Positions 52,181 through 62,639 of a DNA stretch of 64,000 bases are shown one piece after another (position 1 is the first letter of the stretch; every line of letters begins with the position of its first letter). The stretch spans positions 1,798,001 to 1,862,000 of the forward strand of contig CP099422.1 in NCBI GenBank assembly GCA_024114885.1. The letters are read 5' to 3'. This DNA comes from Septoria linicola (lineage: Eukaryota > Ascomycota > Dothideomycetes > Mycosphaerellales > Mycosphaerellaceae). Position numbers and translations under genes: made by a program. A model generated the notes under the pieces. The model did not search any database and was not told the DNA's origin. It worked only from the letters and a program-made list of their open reading frames with translations.

Positions 52181-55100
52181 TCACTTCTTCAATTGGTCCC
52201 TCGCGCCAGCCACAGCTTCACTCTCCCTCGCCCTCCAATCATCACTCTTCACCCGTCCATGCGTCTTGACATGCGCTTCATTTTCCGCCGCAGCAAGCTT
52301 CTCATCCCGTCTCGGGCCCGCAACGCAATCACACAAACATCCAGCGGTAGGACAGCCCTGACCATTGGCCACCACGAACCATTCATGCAAGCAAGCTGCA
52401 TGGCCACTGTGTCCGCATAAAAGACAACAGGAGTGAAGAGTGGAGGAGTGCGTTTCGTAGGGACTGCGGTCCATCCAGCATATTGGGCAAGGTTCTTGTT
52501 TCTTCTTGCAGCCTTGGCAGCGGAGATAAGTGGAGTTTGCGAAAACGGGGTTGCCGCATTGGCCACAGGACAGATAGACACTGTTGTCGCCGAGAAAGTC
52601 TTCGTAGACTGCTGGGTAGGCTGGATAGCAGAGAGTACGGAGGACTGCGGCTTCGTCGAAGAGCTGGTAGCGTAGCAGTTGTTCGTGGTATGTTGATAGG
52701 ATGCTTTCGATCTGGAGTGGCTGGAGTCCTGCTTTCATGGGCTGTTCGAAGCATTGCTTGATGAGTGCAGGGACATCGTTCGGATCCCACTCTAGGCTGT
52801 TGATAAAGTAGTCGACGTAGCTAGACACTGTTTGCTGAATCTCTGGCGTGGATAGTGGATGTGTGCGTGGTAGGAGCGGGCCAACAAGCAGCAACAACAC
52901 AGATGCCATCTGCGGATATGGCTGGTCTCTGCTGTAATAGTCCACCAGCTTCTGCAGCATGTCTACGAGTGTCCATATTGCTCTCTCTTCCAGATCGACT
53001 TCCGCCTCGTCCGGTAAGCCTTCGGTAGGCGATCCACTGGCATATCCTGTGATGGTCTCAACAGCCAGACGAGCAATCTTGTGCTGTGGTGTCTTCAGCT
53101 CGCTGCCAAATGTTGCTGTATCGAATGCTAGCTTCTTTTTCACAGCTGCAAAACGTCGCTGTAGAACTTCGGGAGAGACTTGCTCGCGGTGGGCAAAGTC
53201 TGTAGAGTCCGTGACACCGTCTGGGATGTCATTTCTGCTGGCGTTCTGGGCCGTGTTCCTCCCAGGTGGCGCGGTATCTGCCAGAGCTCCGGAGCCATCG
53301 AAGAGGAGAGACTGTTGAGTCTCTCCAGACCCGGCCGGCGCCACGGACTCGGCTGTCTGCGCACGCGATGGCCGGGGTCGCGTCGGATGTGCGGAGACCA
53401 TTGGCACTCCGGCAGACTTGCTCTCGAACGACGCAGGAAAGGATGCCTCTCTCGACCCGGCAGAGTCCTCAAGGAACAGGAAGCTCTCACCACTTCCGTG
53501 GTTTTCGAGCTTCGAGAGTGGTATCCTCACACCTTGATTATCTACCGGGTCAAGACTTAGCACCCCTTTGGCTTGCGCGCTCCACTTCTTCACCATCTCA
53601 CTTCTCTCCGCCGTCTCCTGGAAGGTCTGGTTCTTCTGCATTTCTGCGAGAGTGTCCATGGTCAGTCTGCGAGCAGACGAGCTTAGTGGTGTCGGCGCGT
53701 GCAGAGATGGCTTGCCCAGCCCCGAGGTGAGGGAAGGGGGAAGTGTGATTCGTTCGCCGGCATCCAGGTCTGGCAGTGGAACGCGATCACCGACTGATGG
53801 GCGTGCTAAGGGTGTCGGCACGTTGGAAGTGCTCTCGGGCAACACAAGCTGCTGGGTGATGGCGGAGACGGCACGCATGCTTCGTGGAGAATTGACAGGC
53901 GATTTCAGGTGCTGTGCTGCCAGTCGTGACGCGAGACTCTCGATCGAAGTCGGCTGTTTCCCTTCAATCTGCGGAGAACCTTTCTCGGAGGCACGCTTTC
54001 GCTTGAACGCTGCGCGGTCTGTGAGATGCTTCATCACGCAATGGTTGACAACTTTCCAAGTCTGCGCTTCTCGTAGCTGACCAATGGATGCCGCGTATTC
54101 TTCGTTGTCTTTCAATGCCTTGTTCACGACAGCCAGGAAGCCTCCATCGCTGGGGTCGGCCTGGAACTCAATGGCGTATCTCTCTGCCATGAATGCAACG
54201 TGTTTTCGATTGTTGATGCCCGGCAGCTGTCCTCGGCAGGCAATCTGTTGTGGTCGGAAAGATTTGCGGTTCCCCAGAATGTCGTCAAGTTTGATGGTGG
54301 CGGAAATGTTCTGGTTGCGAGTGGGCTGTGCGATATTGGAGAACCTGCTGTTGCTGCTCACATGTGTCTGCCGTTTCGATGGTAATGTGCTGAGGAAAGA
54401 ATGGTCGACGCCGTCATCTGCCCAGCTTCGACTCAAGAAAGCTGATTCTGGACTGGTGCTGAGGCTGCTTGGCTTTGGCTTTGACTGCTTTTCCGGTGAC
54501 GGAGTCGGCTTCGGCACGCGACGTTGCTTTCGTGATTGTGTAACAAATGTGAGCTCGCCCAACGGAGAAACGTCCAGTGCTTGTAAGTTGCATCTGTCAA
54601 TCACCTTTGGCGTGTGCTGAATATCAGTCTGCAGCAGCGTCCCCTCTCTGCCAACAGTCCACAGCAGATCTTGCGAATGCCACAGCATATCGGTCGGTGC
54701 AGATGGATGAGGCTGCAATTCTCGAAACGGCAGGAGCGGCCTTCGAAAGTCCCAAACTTGCAGCAGAGGATGATCCCGATCATAGTATGCGACCACTTGC
54801 GTACAAATCCCAGCACCATGATCATGTGCCATCATTGATCGACAAGGTGGACGCCATCTGACATGCATGACAGGATGCGGAGCTTTGATCTCCCAGGACG
54901 CCTTCTTAGGACGACTACCGGACACATCAAACACTCGAATCGTCTTATCACTGCCAGCAGTGACAATGTGCTTGCCATCAGGATGCCAGTCGACAGTATT
55001 ACAAGCAAGTGAGTGGGCCGGAACTCTCATCTTCGCGGCCTTCAAGTTTCTCATATCCCAGCGCTGAACCTCACCAGCATCAGTCGCAAAGGCGAAATCA

Positions 55101-55882
55101 AGACCTTCAGTTGGACTCCATTTGACATCTCGGACTCCATCGCTTTGGCCTTGGAATCTCCTCTTACTCTGAATGTCGCCGACTTGTTTTTGGCTTCTCA
55201 CATCTCGTATATCCCACAGCCGAACCGTCCCATCTTGGCTTCCGGATAGCAGGAGACTTCCGGAATGTGGACTGAAAGTGACGTTGTGCACTTGTCGCTG
55301 ATGTTCGATAAGCTGTGCTGCCTGCAGTCCGGCATGGCCAAGATCGTAGACGATGATCTTGCCACTCGATGTGGCTGCAGCAACATAGTGGCCAGTGTTG
55401 CCCTTTGCCCATGCCACATCAGCTATATCGATTGAGTATATCTGACGAGGCTGTCCGGATGCGTGGTTCGGTGTACTTCGGATCTTCGACCTAAGATTTA
55501 AGTCTTCCGCACAATGACCATTTTCAATCCGGACTGTCTTGAAAATCTCCTTACCTGCAATAATGGCATGAGTTCCAGGCTCGTTGATGCTGAGGGTTTT
55601 GATTTCCAGTCCTGTTTTGTGGCTGGTGGTAGCATTCTGTGATGCGCCAAGTGATGCGGACCTCATGAATTGACTTGAGCCGTGTGAAAAGCGATCCTCG
55701 TCCTGCACACTTTGAGGACTGGGAGGCCTCGAAGCGTACCCAAGGAAGCGCGACGCGGCATCTCGAGCCCGCTGCAGTGGTCTTGGGTTGGGTGCAGGCA
55801 ATGGTGGAGCTCTCGGTGGGATCAGCGCCGCAGTCGCCTTGCCCGTGGACGCTCGCTTGAAGTGTCCCAAGTCGTGGTTCAT
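52181..55882 (-). CDS. RTC1: SEA/GATOR2 complex subunit Rtc1 (WDR24-like)
   Basis: A vacuolar-membrane SEACAT/GATOR2 component that relays amino-acid status to TORC1. It is a 1233-aa single exon from Met 55882. The N-terminal ~110 residues are disordered, and IIAGKEIFKTVRI leads into WD40 repeats (~120-410): IADVAWAKGNTGHYVAAATS, LLLSGSQDGTVRLWDIRD, DVKWSPTEGLDFAFATDAG and DWHPDGKHIVTAGSDKTIRVF. A long Ser/Pro-rich linker follows, then an alpha-helical segment. The last ~130 residues form a RING/zinc-ribbon with paired cysteines and histidines (CGQCGNP, CQGCKKKQEPCPIC, CCLLCGHSGHAACLHEW). Length and domain order match fungal Rtc1. Convergent with RAT1, divergent from the gene at 56837. Confidence 0.92.
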   Translation of the reverse strand: MNHDLGHFKRASTGKATAALIPPRAPPLPAPNPRPLQRARDAASRFLGYASRPPSPQSVQDEDRFSHGSSQFMRSASLGASQNATTSHKTGLEIKTLSINEPGTHAIIAGKEIFKTVRIENGHCAEDLNLRSKIRSTPNHASGQPRQIYSIDIADVAWAKGNTGHYVAAATSSGKIIVYDLGHAGLQAAQLIEHQRQVHNVTFSPHSGSLLLSGSQDGTVRLWDIRDVRSQKQVGDIQSKRRFQGQSDGVRDVKWSPTEGLDFAFATDAGEVQRWDMRNLKAAKMRVPAHSLACNTVDWHPDGKHIVTAGSDKTIRVFDVSGSRPKKASWEIKAPHPVMHVRWRPPCRSMMAHDHGAGICTQVVAYYDRDHPLLQVWDFRRPLLPFRELQPHPSAPTDMLWHSQDLLWTVGREGTLLQTDIQHTPKVIDRCNLQALDVSPLGELTFVTQSRKQRRVPKPTPSPEKQSKPKPSSLSTSPESAFLSRSWADDGVDHSFLSTLPSKRQTHVSSNSRFSNIAQPTRNQNISATIKLDDILGNRKSFRPQQIACRGQLPGINNRKHVAFMAERYAIEFQADPSDGGFLAVVNKALKDNEEYAASIGQLREAQTWKVVNHCVMKHLTDRAAFKRKRASEKGSPQIEGKQPTSIESLASRLAAQHLKSPVNSPRSMRAVSAITQQLVLPESTSNVPTPLARPSVGDRVPLPDLDAGERITLPPSLTSGLGKPSLHAPTPLSSSARRLTMDTLAEMQKNQTFQETAERSEMVKKWSAQAKGVLSLDPVDNQGVRIPLSKLENHGSGESFLFLEDSAGSREASFPASFESKSAGVPMVSAHPTRPRPSRAQTAESVAPAGSGETQQSLLFDGSGALADTAPPGRNTAQNASRNDIPDGVTDSTDFAHREQVSPEVLQRRFAAVKKKLAFDTATFGSELKTPQHKIARLAVETITGYASGSPTEGLPDEAEVDLEERAIWTLVDMLQKLVDYYSRDQPYPQMASVLLLLVGPLLPRTHPLSTPEIQQTVSSYVDYFINSLEWDPNDVPALIKQCFEQPMKAGLQPLQIESILSTYHEQLLRYQLFDEAAVLRTLCYPAYPAVYEDFLGDNSVYLSCGQCGNPVFANSTYLRCQGCKKKQEPCPICWMDRSPYETHSSTLHSCCLLCGHSGHAACLHEWFVVANGQGCPTAGCLCDCVAGPRRDEKLAAAENEAHVKTHGRVKSDDWRARESEAVAGARDQLKK

Positions 55883-56836
55883 GGTGGCGACTTCCCACAG
55901 TGCCAGATCCACTTAGACCTGGCTGTTGCAGACGATAGATCCGCTTCAAGCATGCTGCTAGTGGCAGCGATCGTGTTCGATTTCGATGAACAGGCGAGGA
56001 ACTGGTCCAGCAGTTCACAAGCCTTTCGCGTCTCTCGCGTCGGCCAAACTTTCTTGGCGGTAACCTCCATCCGTGTCTCCAACCAGATTCTTTTTCTCTT
56101 TCCATCTACATACCTTTCCATCAATCTGCTCGCCCGGAAGCTGCCTCGATAGCGAGGGCAGTACTCGCAGGGAGCATGTCAGGCCGATTGATCTCTAGAT
56201 TAGGCCCTATACACTACAGAAGCCTGGCAGAGCAGACACAGCACGGCCGTGTTGGACTCTGTCGGAATGGCGGACAAGTGGTCGTCTCACATCACGCACT
56301 GCACTCACATCTCGGTTGCTAGGTAGCGCTGCAATTGGTGCTTTTCATTTATCGCAGCGATGCCTCAAGCGGCAGAACGAGCAAATCGTGCAACAGACTC
56401 GCACGATGCACAGCGGGCTCAATTAGATGTCACTGTCAGATGGCGTCTAATCGTGCTTATGGGGCAAGATGCCAGCGGTCCCACAAAGCATTGTGACGGC
56501 GGCGCATGCAGACGGTATTCTACGATGTCTGCGACCAACAGCTGACTGTAATAATGAGCAATTGCCGCCAGGCGCTCTTTGCCACGAACGACTCGACTAC
56601 CTGCGGATCGCGGTCTGAGATAGTACATCATCCAGCCCAAAGTAGTGGCTCTCAATTCTCGAGGCCGAGTCCTTCACCAAACACATTTCTTTGTCATTTC
56701 TCATCCGCACAAAGTACTTGACATAGATCCAGATCCGGCAGAATGAAGCACGTCTTTGTTGACCGCCCGATGGCAAGCTTCCACTCTTTGCATCGCAGCT
56801 GCCGCCAGCTCAGAGGCAATCAGGACCTACTCAGCC
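55883..56836. other. Divergent intergenic region
   Basis: Upstream region of RTC1 (minus) and the small gene at 56837 (plus). Short frames at 56360-56655 are unsupported. No distinct element seen. Confidence 0.4.
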
Positions 56837-57755
56837 ATGGAGGCGAATGACTGGCAGACATATCTGAAATGGGAAATGAGGTCAGTATCGAAGGATGTAA
56901 CTCTCGAGTCAGAAATGCTTACCGCTACACAGCACCGCGATCCATCCAAATGCCGTAGCAAAGTTCACCCACTCTCAACAGATCCGCAGCACTTGGCTCG
57001 CTAGACCAGACAAGGCTGCTTATGTACGCCTGATCAGATCTATCGACGGCTGGAGTAATAGTGCAAAGATATGGAAGACAAGGGTAACTGATGACAAGCA
57101 AGCCGGTAAGCACGACAGAGTCTTCGAACATCAACGAAAACAATATCGCGCTCTGCACTGGGAGCACAATAGACTCTGCAGCCTATCTAAACAACAGGAG
57201 ACCAGAGACACTGAAGGAGTGCCATACACCGACGACCGCAGCCGACAAAATACCACTGTCGCCATACAGATGACACTTAGAGAACTTCGCACGCTAGAGC
57301 CTCTAATCCCGGCAGAAGACATTGCTGAACGTCTATTTCCGAAACTCAACAACCTCCACGAGCGTCTCCGCGCTCACATCGTAGAGAGTTGTGCCAAATT
57401 ACAGGACGAGATTAATCCAGACGACGGCACTGCAGAAGCAGATCTTACGGCAGAGTTGAGAACTACAATCCAGGCCTTCCGAGATTCTAGTGGGCGAGCC
57501 TTTTCTAAAAGACCTCTAGCCCAGGATATAGCGCGGCGAAGTCGAAGGAACGGCTACCGTAGAGAGAAGACATTGGCGTGTCGCGGCATACAGCGAACGT
57601 GGAATAAATCTGGTGGGCCAGGAGGAAGAGTGCCATTGACTGCAAAGGAGAAACGGGCGTTATTTGAAGCAGACTTAACACCACCGCCATCGCCTGATCG
57701 CACAGGCATTGTGAAGATGTATCGATGGCTGAGTGGAAGCAAGAAGAGGAATTGA
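56837..57755 (+). CDS. Unrecognised basic protein, two exons
   Basis: A small first exon (56837-56880, MEANDWQTYLKWEM) joins over a 52-nt intron (56881-56932; donor GTCAGT, acceptor ACACAG, phase 2) to an open frame from 56933 to 57755, giving 288 aa. The frame has no stop for over 270 codons but lacks an ATG in its first 110, which is why an upstream exon is needed. The N-terminal half is aromatic and basic (WLARPDKAAYVRLIRSIDGW, YRALHWEHNRL). The middle holds a helical segment (MTLRELRTLEPLIPAEDIAERL), and the end is Arg/Lys-rich with TPPPSPDRTG. No domain recognised; the net charge suggests nucleic-acid binding, which is weak inference. Convergent with ULS1. Confidence 0.6.
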
Positions 57756-58007
57756 CACTGAGCGAGAGCGTAAAATGTACCAAAATGATGTTCGAAATCT
57801 GTCTAATGCGCTATTCGTGTCGCATTCATGCTGCTGCTGCGTGGGTATCAAAGCTGTTATCACTGTAAACCTCCCGCTCCGATAACGCCGTCCATTCCCG
57901 TTCCCATTGCAAACCATGTTCGTTAGCCCTGTTCGCTTCTCATTCATGAACGCCGAGGTACCGCCGGTGCATACACAACGAACACCTACATCCTAAGTAT
58001 GCTGGCT

Positions 58008-61000
58008 TCAGCGACGAGCGTTCGCCGCGCGATACTGGACCTGTTCTGCTGGGTTGGCGGTCACGCCGAACAGGTACGCTAGCTCCTGTACGCCCAGTCG
58101 AGCCAAATTGGCAGCCGACTTCTCGTCCAGTGCCTCCGAGATGAGCACGCGCTTCTTCTCCTGCAGCTCAATAATGCGGTCCTCAACAGTGCCTGCGATT
58201 AGGACACGATGGACCGTCACTGGTCGCATCTGGCCAATACGATGAGCACGATCAATCGCCTGCTCCTCGATGTAAGGATTCCAGAATGGATCGAGAATAA
58301 TGACTTGACTAGCCATGTTCAGGTTCAGTCCCGCATTGCCAGCCTTAAGCGACACCAGCATGATGCGTACGTTCTGCTGCTCATCCTTGAAATCATCGAC
58401 AGCATCGGCTCGCATATTGGCAGTCATGCTACCATCGTATCGTCGATAGCCGAAGCCTTCACCGTCAATAGGAATCTCCAGCAAGTCAAGCAGCGATGTC
58501 CACTGGCTGAAGATGAGCACCTTCTCACCCTCCTTGGCTTGCATAATCTCCTTGAGTATCTCCATCGTCTTGTCAATCTTGGCAGAGCCGATGTACGTCT
58601 TTCTTAGACGCTTGAGATACTTTTGCTTGGCCTGCCGACTCTTGGTGGCGTCCTTTTTGAGTTCAGCCAATGTGACCGGACCTTTCTTCTTCTTCTTCGG
58701 TTGCTGCTTGGCTTTGCCCTTGCCTTTGTTCGACTTCTTCGCCTTCTCCTTGCCTTTGGACTTCTTGCTCTTGAGCTTCTTAGGTCTTGCAGCATGAGGG
58801 CCAAAGAATCCGTTGGTGACCGTGGATGGGCCTGCAACACCCTCCCCCACATCCATTCCAGATCGTGCGCCAATGTCGTCATGATCAAGTTCATCAGTCT
58901 CGTCCGGTTCGTGCTTGATCTCCTTGCCCCTACGTTCCTTCTTGACTTTCGACGGCCTACCTAGATCGTCGTCGTTATCGGATTTCTCGGCTACACTCTC
59001 TTCTTCATCGGATGGAACAATGAATCCGCCAAGGGTCTCATCACCGTCGTCTTCATCCTCGCTTTCTGTGGAGCTGTCTTCGTCACTGTCATCGTCGCTG
59101 TCCTCCGACTCATCCACCAAATCATCGTTCTCACCATTCATCTCAGCACGCTCCGCATCAGTCAGGAGCTCTGGCATGTGCACCTTCTTGAAGCTGTTGA
59201 AGTCAGTGAGACGCTTTGCATCGATTCCGCCACGGCAATTGGGGCAGCGGGCGCCGCCATTCTCATTGCCTTGCTGGATGGCATTGGCTGGGTCGGCAAT
59301 CTTTGAGAAACACTCCGAGCAGGTGTCGTGACCGCAAGGGATGAAGATGGCAGGATTCGAGACCGCATCATAGCAAACCGGGCATTCGAAATTGCCACCC
59401 GTAGCCTTGATTCGCTCAACTACTTGAGGATCAAGCTGCTTGGCGAAGGTCAGCATCTGATCTTCTGTCATATCTGCGGCTGCGGCGACGCCGAAGTCTT
59501 TGATGAGATGTGGGTGGCAGCATGCCTGCCTGAGTCGTAGGAGCAACACCAGGATTGCTGAATACTGCTGGCCGACGGTTCCTCTGCGTAAATACTTGTT
59601 GAACTGCACTTGCGTCTGTGTCTCGAGAGCGGTGTAAAACGCCTGTTCATCCTGGTCAAAGACAGGATTGTCTAGCGTAGTAGACCTCTCTGGCAGGTTC
59701 AAGATTGGTTCACCCTCGAACTTGCTCTTCTTTGTTCGTCGTAACATGATAGATTTGCACAGCACTTGAAACTGGCGCATCGCACGGTTGCGGGAATCTT
59801 CCTGCGCAGAACGTAGTGGTGTGTTGAAGTCAATCCTAAACTTCTCCCAGTGACAGTATGGCTTGATCCTCAAGAACTTGATGAGCGAGTAGAGTTCTTC
59901 GACATTGTTCATCATCGGTGTTCCAGTAACACAGAACCGGTACTTTGCCTTCAGCAAACATGCACCCTTGGCAGTTTGTGTGTTCCGGTTCTTGATGCAT
60001 TGGGCTTCGTCCAGGACAACGCGATACCAATTGGCATTGTCTGCAAGAAACACCAATTTCTCGGAGGGATAGGGAACGGCGTTAGGATTCGCCTTCTTGC
60101 GAAGAGTGAAGTTCTCTAATTTCTTGAGCTCCGAAGCAATGCTGCCATAGGTTGTAAGCACTACGTCGTATGTTCGCAGTTGGTCGAAGTCTTTCGCCTT
60201 GGTGGTACCGTGATGAGTGAAGACGGAGAGGCGATACTGAGGAGCAGCCTTCACCCTGTTCTGGATCTCCTGCTTCCATTGCCGCAAAAGAGCAACTGGA
60301 GCGACAATCAAGGTTGTTTTACAGCGAAAATCTTCAGACTTGCGAGTGACCATCAGAGAGAGCATCTGAATCGTCTTGCCGAGTCCCATGTCATCTGCAA
60401 GTATGCCACCTTTAGCAGATCCTTCTTCCTGGTTCTTCAGCCACGTGAGGCCAACCTCCTGGTACTTATGAAGCCTGACAGTCAGGTCTTCTGGAGTTTG
60501 GACACGCAAGTGTGCTGGCATGTCCTCATCCGGTCTAATGTTCGAGAGCAGATCTTGGATTTCTTCGCGGGTCTTTGTGGGATCGTAGTTCTGCATGGCA
60601 GCGTAGCGGTCCTGATAGAGTGCTTCCCGTCCGGCATAGCCAGCAAGAGGACGAACGCCCATGTATGTCACATCATCGTCGCCGTCGTCATCGTCCAAGT
60701 TCCATGGCTGGCCAGCGTTGTTACCATATACCAGGCTTCCGACTTCGTGCAGCTGATTGCGGAAGTTGTGTGTCCCATCACGAACCATGTTCTGCAGATT
60801 TTGCCACATGTTGTTGTTATTGTTCATGGCATGACCTGGCGGATTGCCGAACACACCGGGCACTTGCATGTTCGGACCGTTGTTAGGCGTGGTGGGAAAG
60901 GTACCTGGCATCTGGTATTGTGGCTGCGCGACGCGCTGCTGAGGGTGCTGCTGGCGGTGATTGTGAACGAAATTAGCTGGACCAATTTCCGCTATGTCAT

Positions 61001-61901
61001 CCTCGCTGTCACTATTCGTGAGGTCTATCGTAGTCGGCGGTTGACGCGGCCGGGTCGCCAACTGCTGGTGTCTCGGGAAAGTGAACTGCTCAGTTTTGAC
61101 CTGTGGCTGACCAAAGGATTGACTGTAGCTCGACGCCTGAGCAGGATCATTGCGCCGTGAAGACTCTGCCTGAGCTGCCACTGGGGGTCTTCTGAAACCG
61201 CCATTCATGTTAATGGTTGTCTGCACGTTAGATCTAGAGGAAGATGGCTGACCGTGCGGTGATGCACCTTGCTGACTCAGCTGGCGAGCGTATTCTTCGT
61301 CTCGCAAATCTTGTTCACGTCGTCTTCTGGCTTCTTGTTCCGCCATCTGCTGACGCTGAAAGAGACGATCACGCTCCGGATCTTGCCAAGACTCACGTGG
61401 AACGAACTCGTAAGATCCATCCGATGATGTTGGCGTTGGCGCATTAGAGGGATCGGGTGTCTGTCGCTTGTATGCTTGCCCATCGGGCTGGAGATGCGCT
61501 GATTGTGGTCGCGGTCGCTTGACGCCATTCAACATCGTGCCAAATGGCATTGCAGAGTCTGAGCTGAAGCCATTCCGAAGTGCGCTACTACTGCCATGCT
61601 GATGGCTGCTCGGCTGGCCTGTCATGGTGGAATTCCAGAATGCGGCGTAGCCAGCGTCATTATTCATGCCGTTCATGTTGGAGTGATTCTGAAATTGATT
61701 GCTCGCTTGACTTTGAGTTCGGGAATCTTGGTTGAGGCGCGCCTCTAGCTCGGCTCTCTTTGTTTGAAGCCCAGCTCGCTGTGACTGTAGATCATCCAGC
61801 TTCAGCTGATATTCCTCGTCGTCAGCGTCTAGAGACTCGATCAGGACTGCATTGAACGAGATGTCGTCGAGGACGACGTCAAGTTCGTTTGCCGCGTCCA
61901 T
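58008..61901 (-). CDS. ULS1: ULS1/RIS1-like SNF2 translocase with RING finger
   Basis: A 1297-aa single-exon SWI/SNF-family ATPase with an inserted RING, as in yeast Uls1, a SUMO-targeted translocase/ubiquitin ligase in the nucleus. The N-terminus has a coiled coil (~25-60) and a long Gln/Asn/Pro-rich region with a likely SUMO-interacting motif (TIDLTNSDSEDD, near 293). Helicase motifs: GGILADDMGLGKT (Walker A, ~500), DEAQ box (VVLDEAQCIKN, ~632) and VTGTPMMNN. The RING (~837-880) is CPVCYDAVSNPAIFIPCGHD followed by CSECF and CPNC. Between RING and helicase C are acidic (DESEDSDDDSDED) and Lys-rich stretches. Motif VI region: AIDRAHRIGQ. Complete at both ends. Confidence 0.92.
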   Translation of the reverse strand: MDAANELDVVLDDISFNAVLIESLDADDEEYQLKLDDLQSQRAGLQTKRAELEARLNQDSRTQSQASNQFQNHSNMNGMNNDAGYAAFWNSTMTGQPSSHQHGSSSALRNGFSSDSAMPFGTMLNGVKRPRPQSAHLQPDGQAYKRQTPDPSNAPTPTSSDGSYEFVPRESWQDPERDRLFQRQQMAEQEARRRREQDLRDEEYARQLSQQGASPHGQPSSSRSNVQTTINMNGGFRRPPVAAQAESSRRNDPAQASSYSQSFGQPQVKTEQFTFPRHQQLATRPRQPPTTIDLTNSDSEDDIAEIGPANFVHNHRQQHPQQRVAQPQYQMPGTFPTTPNNGPNMQVPGVFGNPPGHAMNNNNNMWQNLQNMVRDGTHNFRNQLHEVGSLVYGNNAGQPWNLDDDDGDDDVTYMGVRPLAGYAGREALYQDRYAAMQNYDPTKTREEIQDLLSNIRPDEDMPAHLRVQTPEDLTVRLHKYQEVGLTWLKNQEEGSAKGGILADDMGLGKTIQMLSLMVTRKSEDFRCKTTLIVAPVALLRQWKQEIQNRVKAAPQYRLSVFTHHGTTKAKDFDQLRTYDVVLTTYGSIASELKKLENFTLRKKANPNAVPYPSEKLVFLADNANWYRVVLDEAQCIKNRNTQTAKGACLLKAKYRFCVTGTPMMNNVEELYSLIKFLRIKPYCHWEKFRIDFNTPLRSAQEDSRNRAMRQFQVLCKSIMLRRTKKSKFEGEPILNLPERSTTLDNPVFDQDEQAFYTALETQTQVQFNKYLRRGTVGQQYSAILVLLLRLRQACCHPHLIKDFGVAAAADMTEDQMLTFAKQLDPQVVERIKATGGNFECPVCYDAVSNPAIFIPCGHDTCSECFSKIADPANAIQQGNENGGARCPNCRGGIDAKRLTDFNSFKKVHMPELLTDAERAEMNGENDDLVDESEDSDDDSDEDSSTESEDEDDGDETLGGFIVPSDEEESVAEKSDNDDDLGRPSKVKKERRGKEIKHEPDETDELDHDDIGARSGMDVGEGVAGPSTVTNGFFGPHAARPKKLKSKKSKGKEKAKKSNKGKGKAKQQPKKKKKGPVTLAELKKDATKSRQAKQKYLKRLRKTYIGSAKIDKTMEILKEIMQAKEGEKVLIFSQWTSLLDLLEIPIDGEGFGYRRYDGSMTANMRADAVDDFKDEQQNVRIMLVSLKAGNAGLNLNMASQVIILDPFWNPYIEEQAIDRAHRIGQMRPVTVHRVLIAGTVEDRIIELQEKKRVLISEALDEKSAANLARLGVQELAYLFGVTANPAEQVQYRAANARR

Positions 61902-62639
61902 TGTGCGGTACTGCGGAGCGCTCGCGAATGAGGCACAGCACCTTCACTTGCTTGGCGTCACTTTCTGCAAAGCACGCCGCAGAAAGGTCTAGCGCGTGTC
62001 GCACAAAGTGAAGCGTTCCTCAGGGCGCAGAATCTGCGTCTCCTCGTGGCAAGTTGTCGCGGCAAAGCAGATGCAGCGTCACGCCTGACGGGTGGCGACG
62101 GCGGCCACCTGGCGTTTGCGTCTCGAACAGTGCGGCCTCATGGGCGTTGTGCGCAGTACGATTACGTGGCGAAGCACTTCGGCAGGTAAGGCTGTATCGT
62201 GAAGTGGTGATGATTGTTTTCGAGGTTCGTGCTATCCCCGTCACGCGTTTAGTTCTAGCGTGACGCACGGGTGCCTGGTCCACAGAATTGAGGAGAAGTG
62301 CCGGGGCGTAACGCCTTCACTTTGCGACTCGTTCACTGCAGTGAAAAAGAAGTCACATGCACTTCCGAGGCAGTGACGGAAGACAATTTGCACGCTTCCA
62401 TGACTTGGAGAAGTACATCACAATGCAAGACTGCACAGAGAATCATGGTTAACTGTCGTTGGCTTTCGACCCTTGTCAGAATCACTAATAATGCAACAAT
62501 GAACGATATGCAATTCCCATGCACCCATGCAATGATTCTACACTGGTACAGATGCTCTTTCCCACAAACTCCCGCTCCAACGCACGATCATCTATAACAT
62601 ATGCTATGCGTAAGCTCACTACACTTCGAAGTACCATTT
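61902..62639. other. Intergenic region, ULS1 promoter
   Basis: GC-rich around 62030-62290, then plain sequence to the PAH1 stop. Short frames on both strands at 62020-62283 and 62298-62597 are unsupported. No defined element recognised. Confidence 0.4.

Noticed and set aside
60000..60012. DEAQ instead of DEAH in the ULS1-like ATPase as a defect
   Set aside because: DEAQ/DEGQ variants are normal in the Rad16/Uls1 branch of SNF2 proteins.
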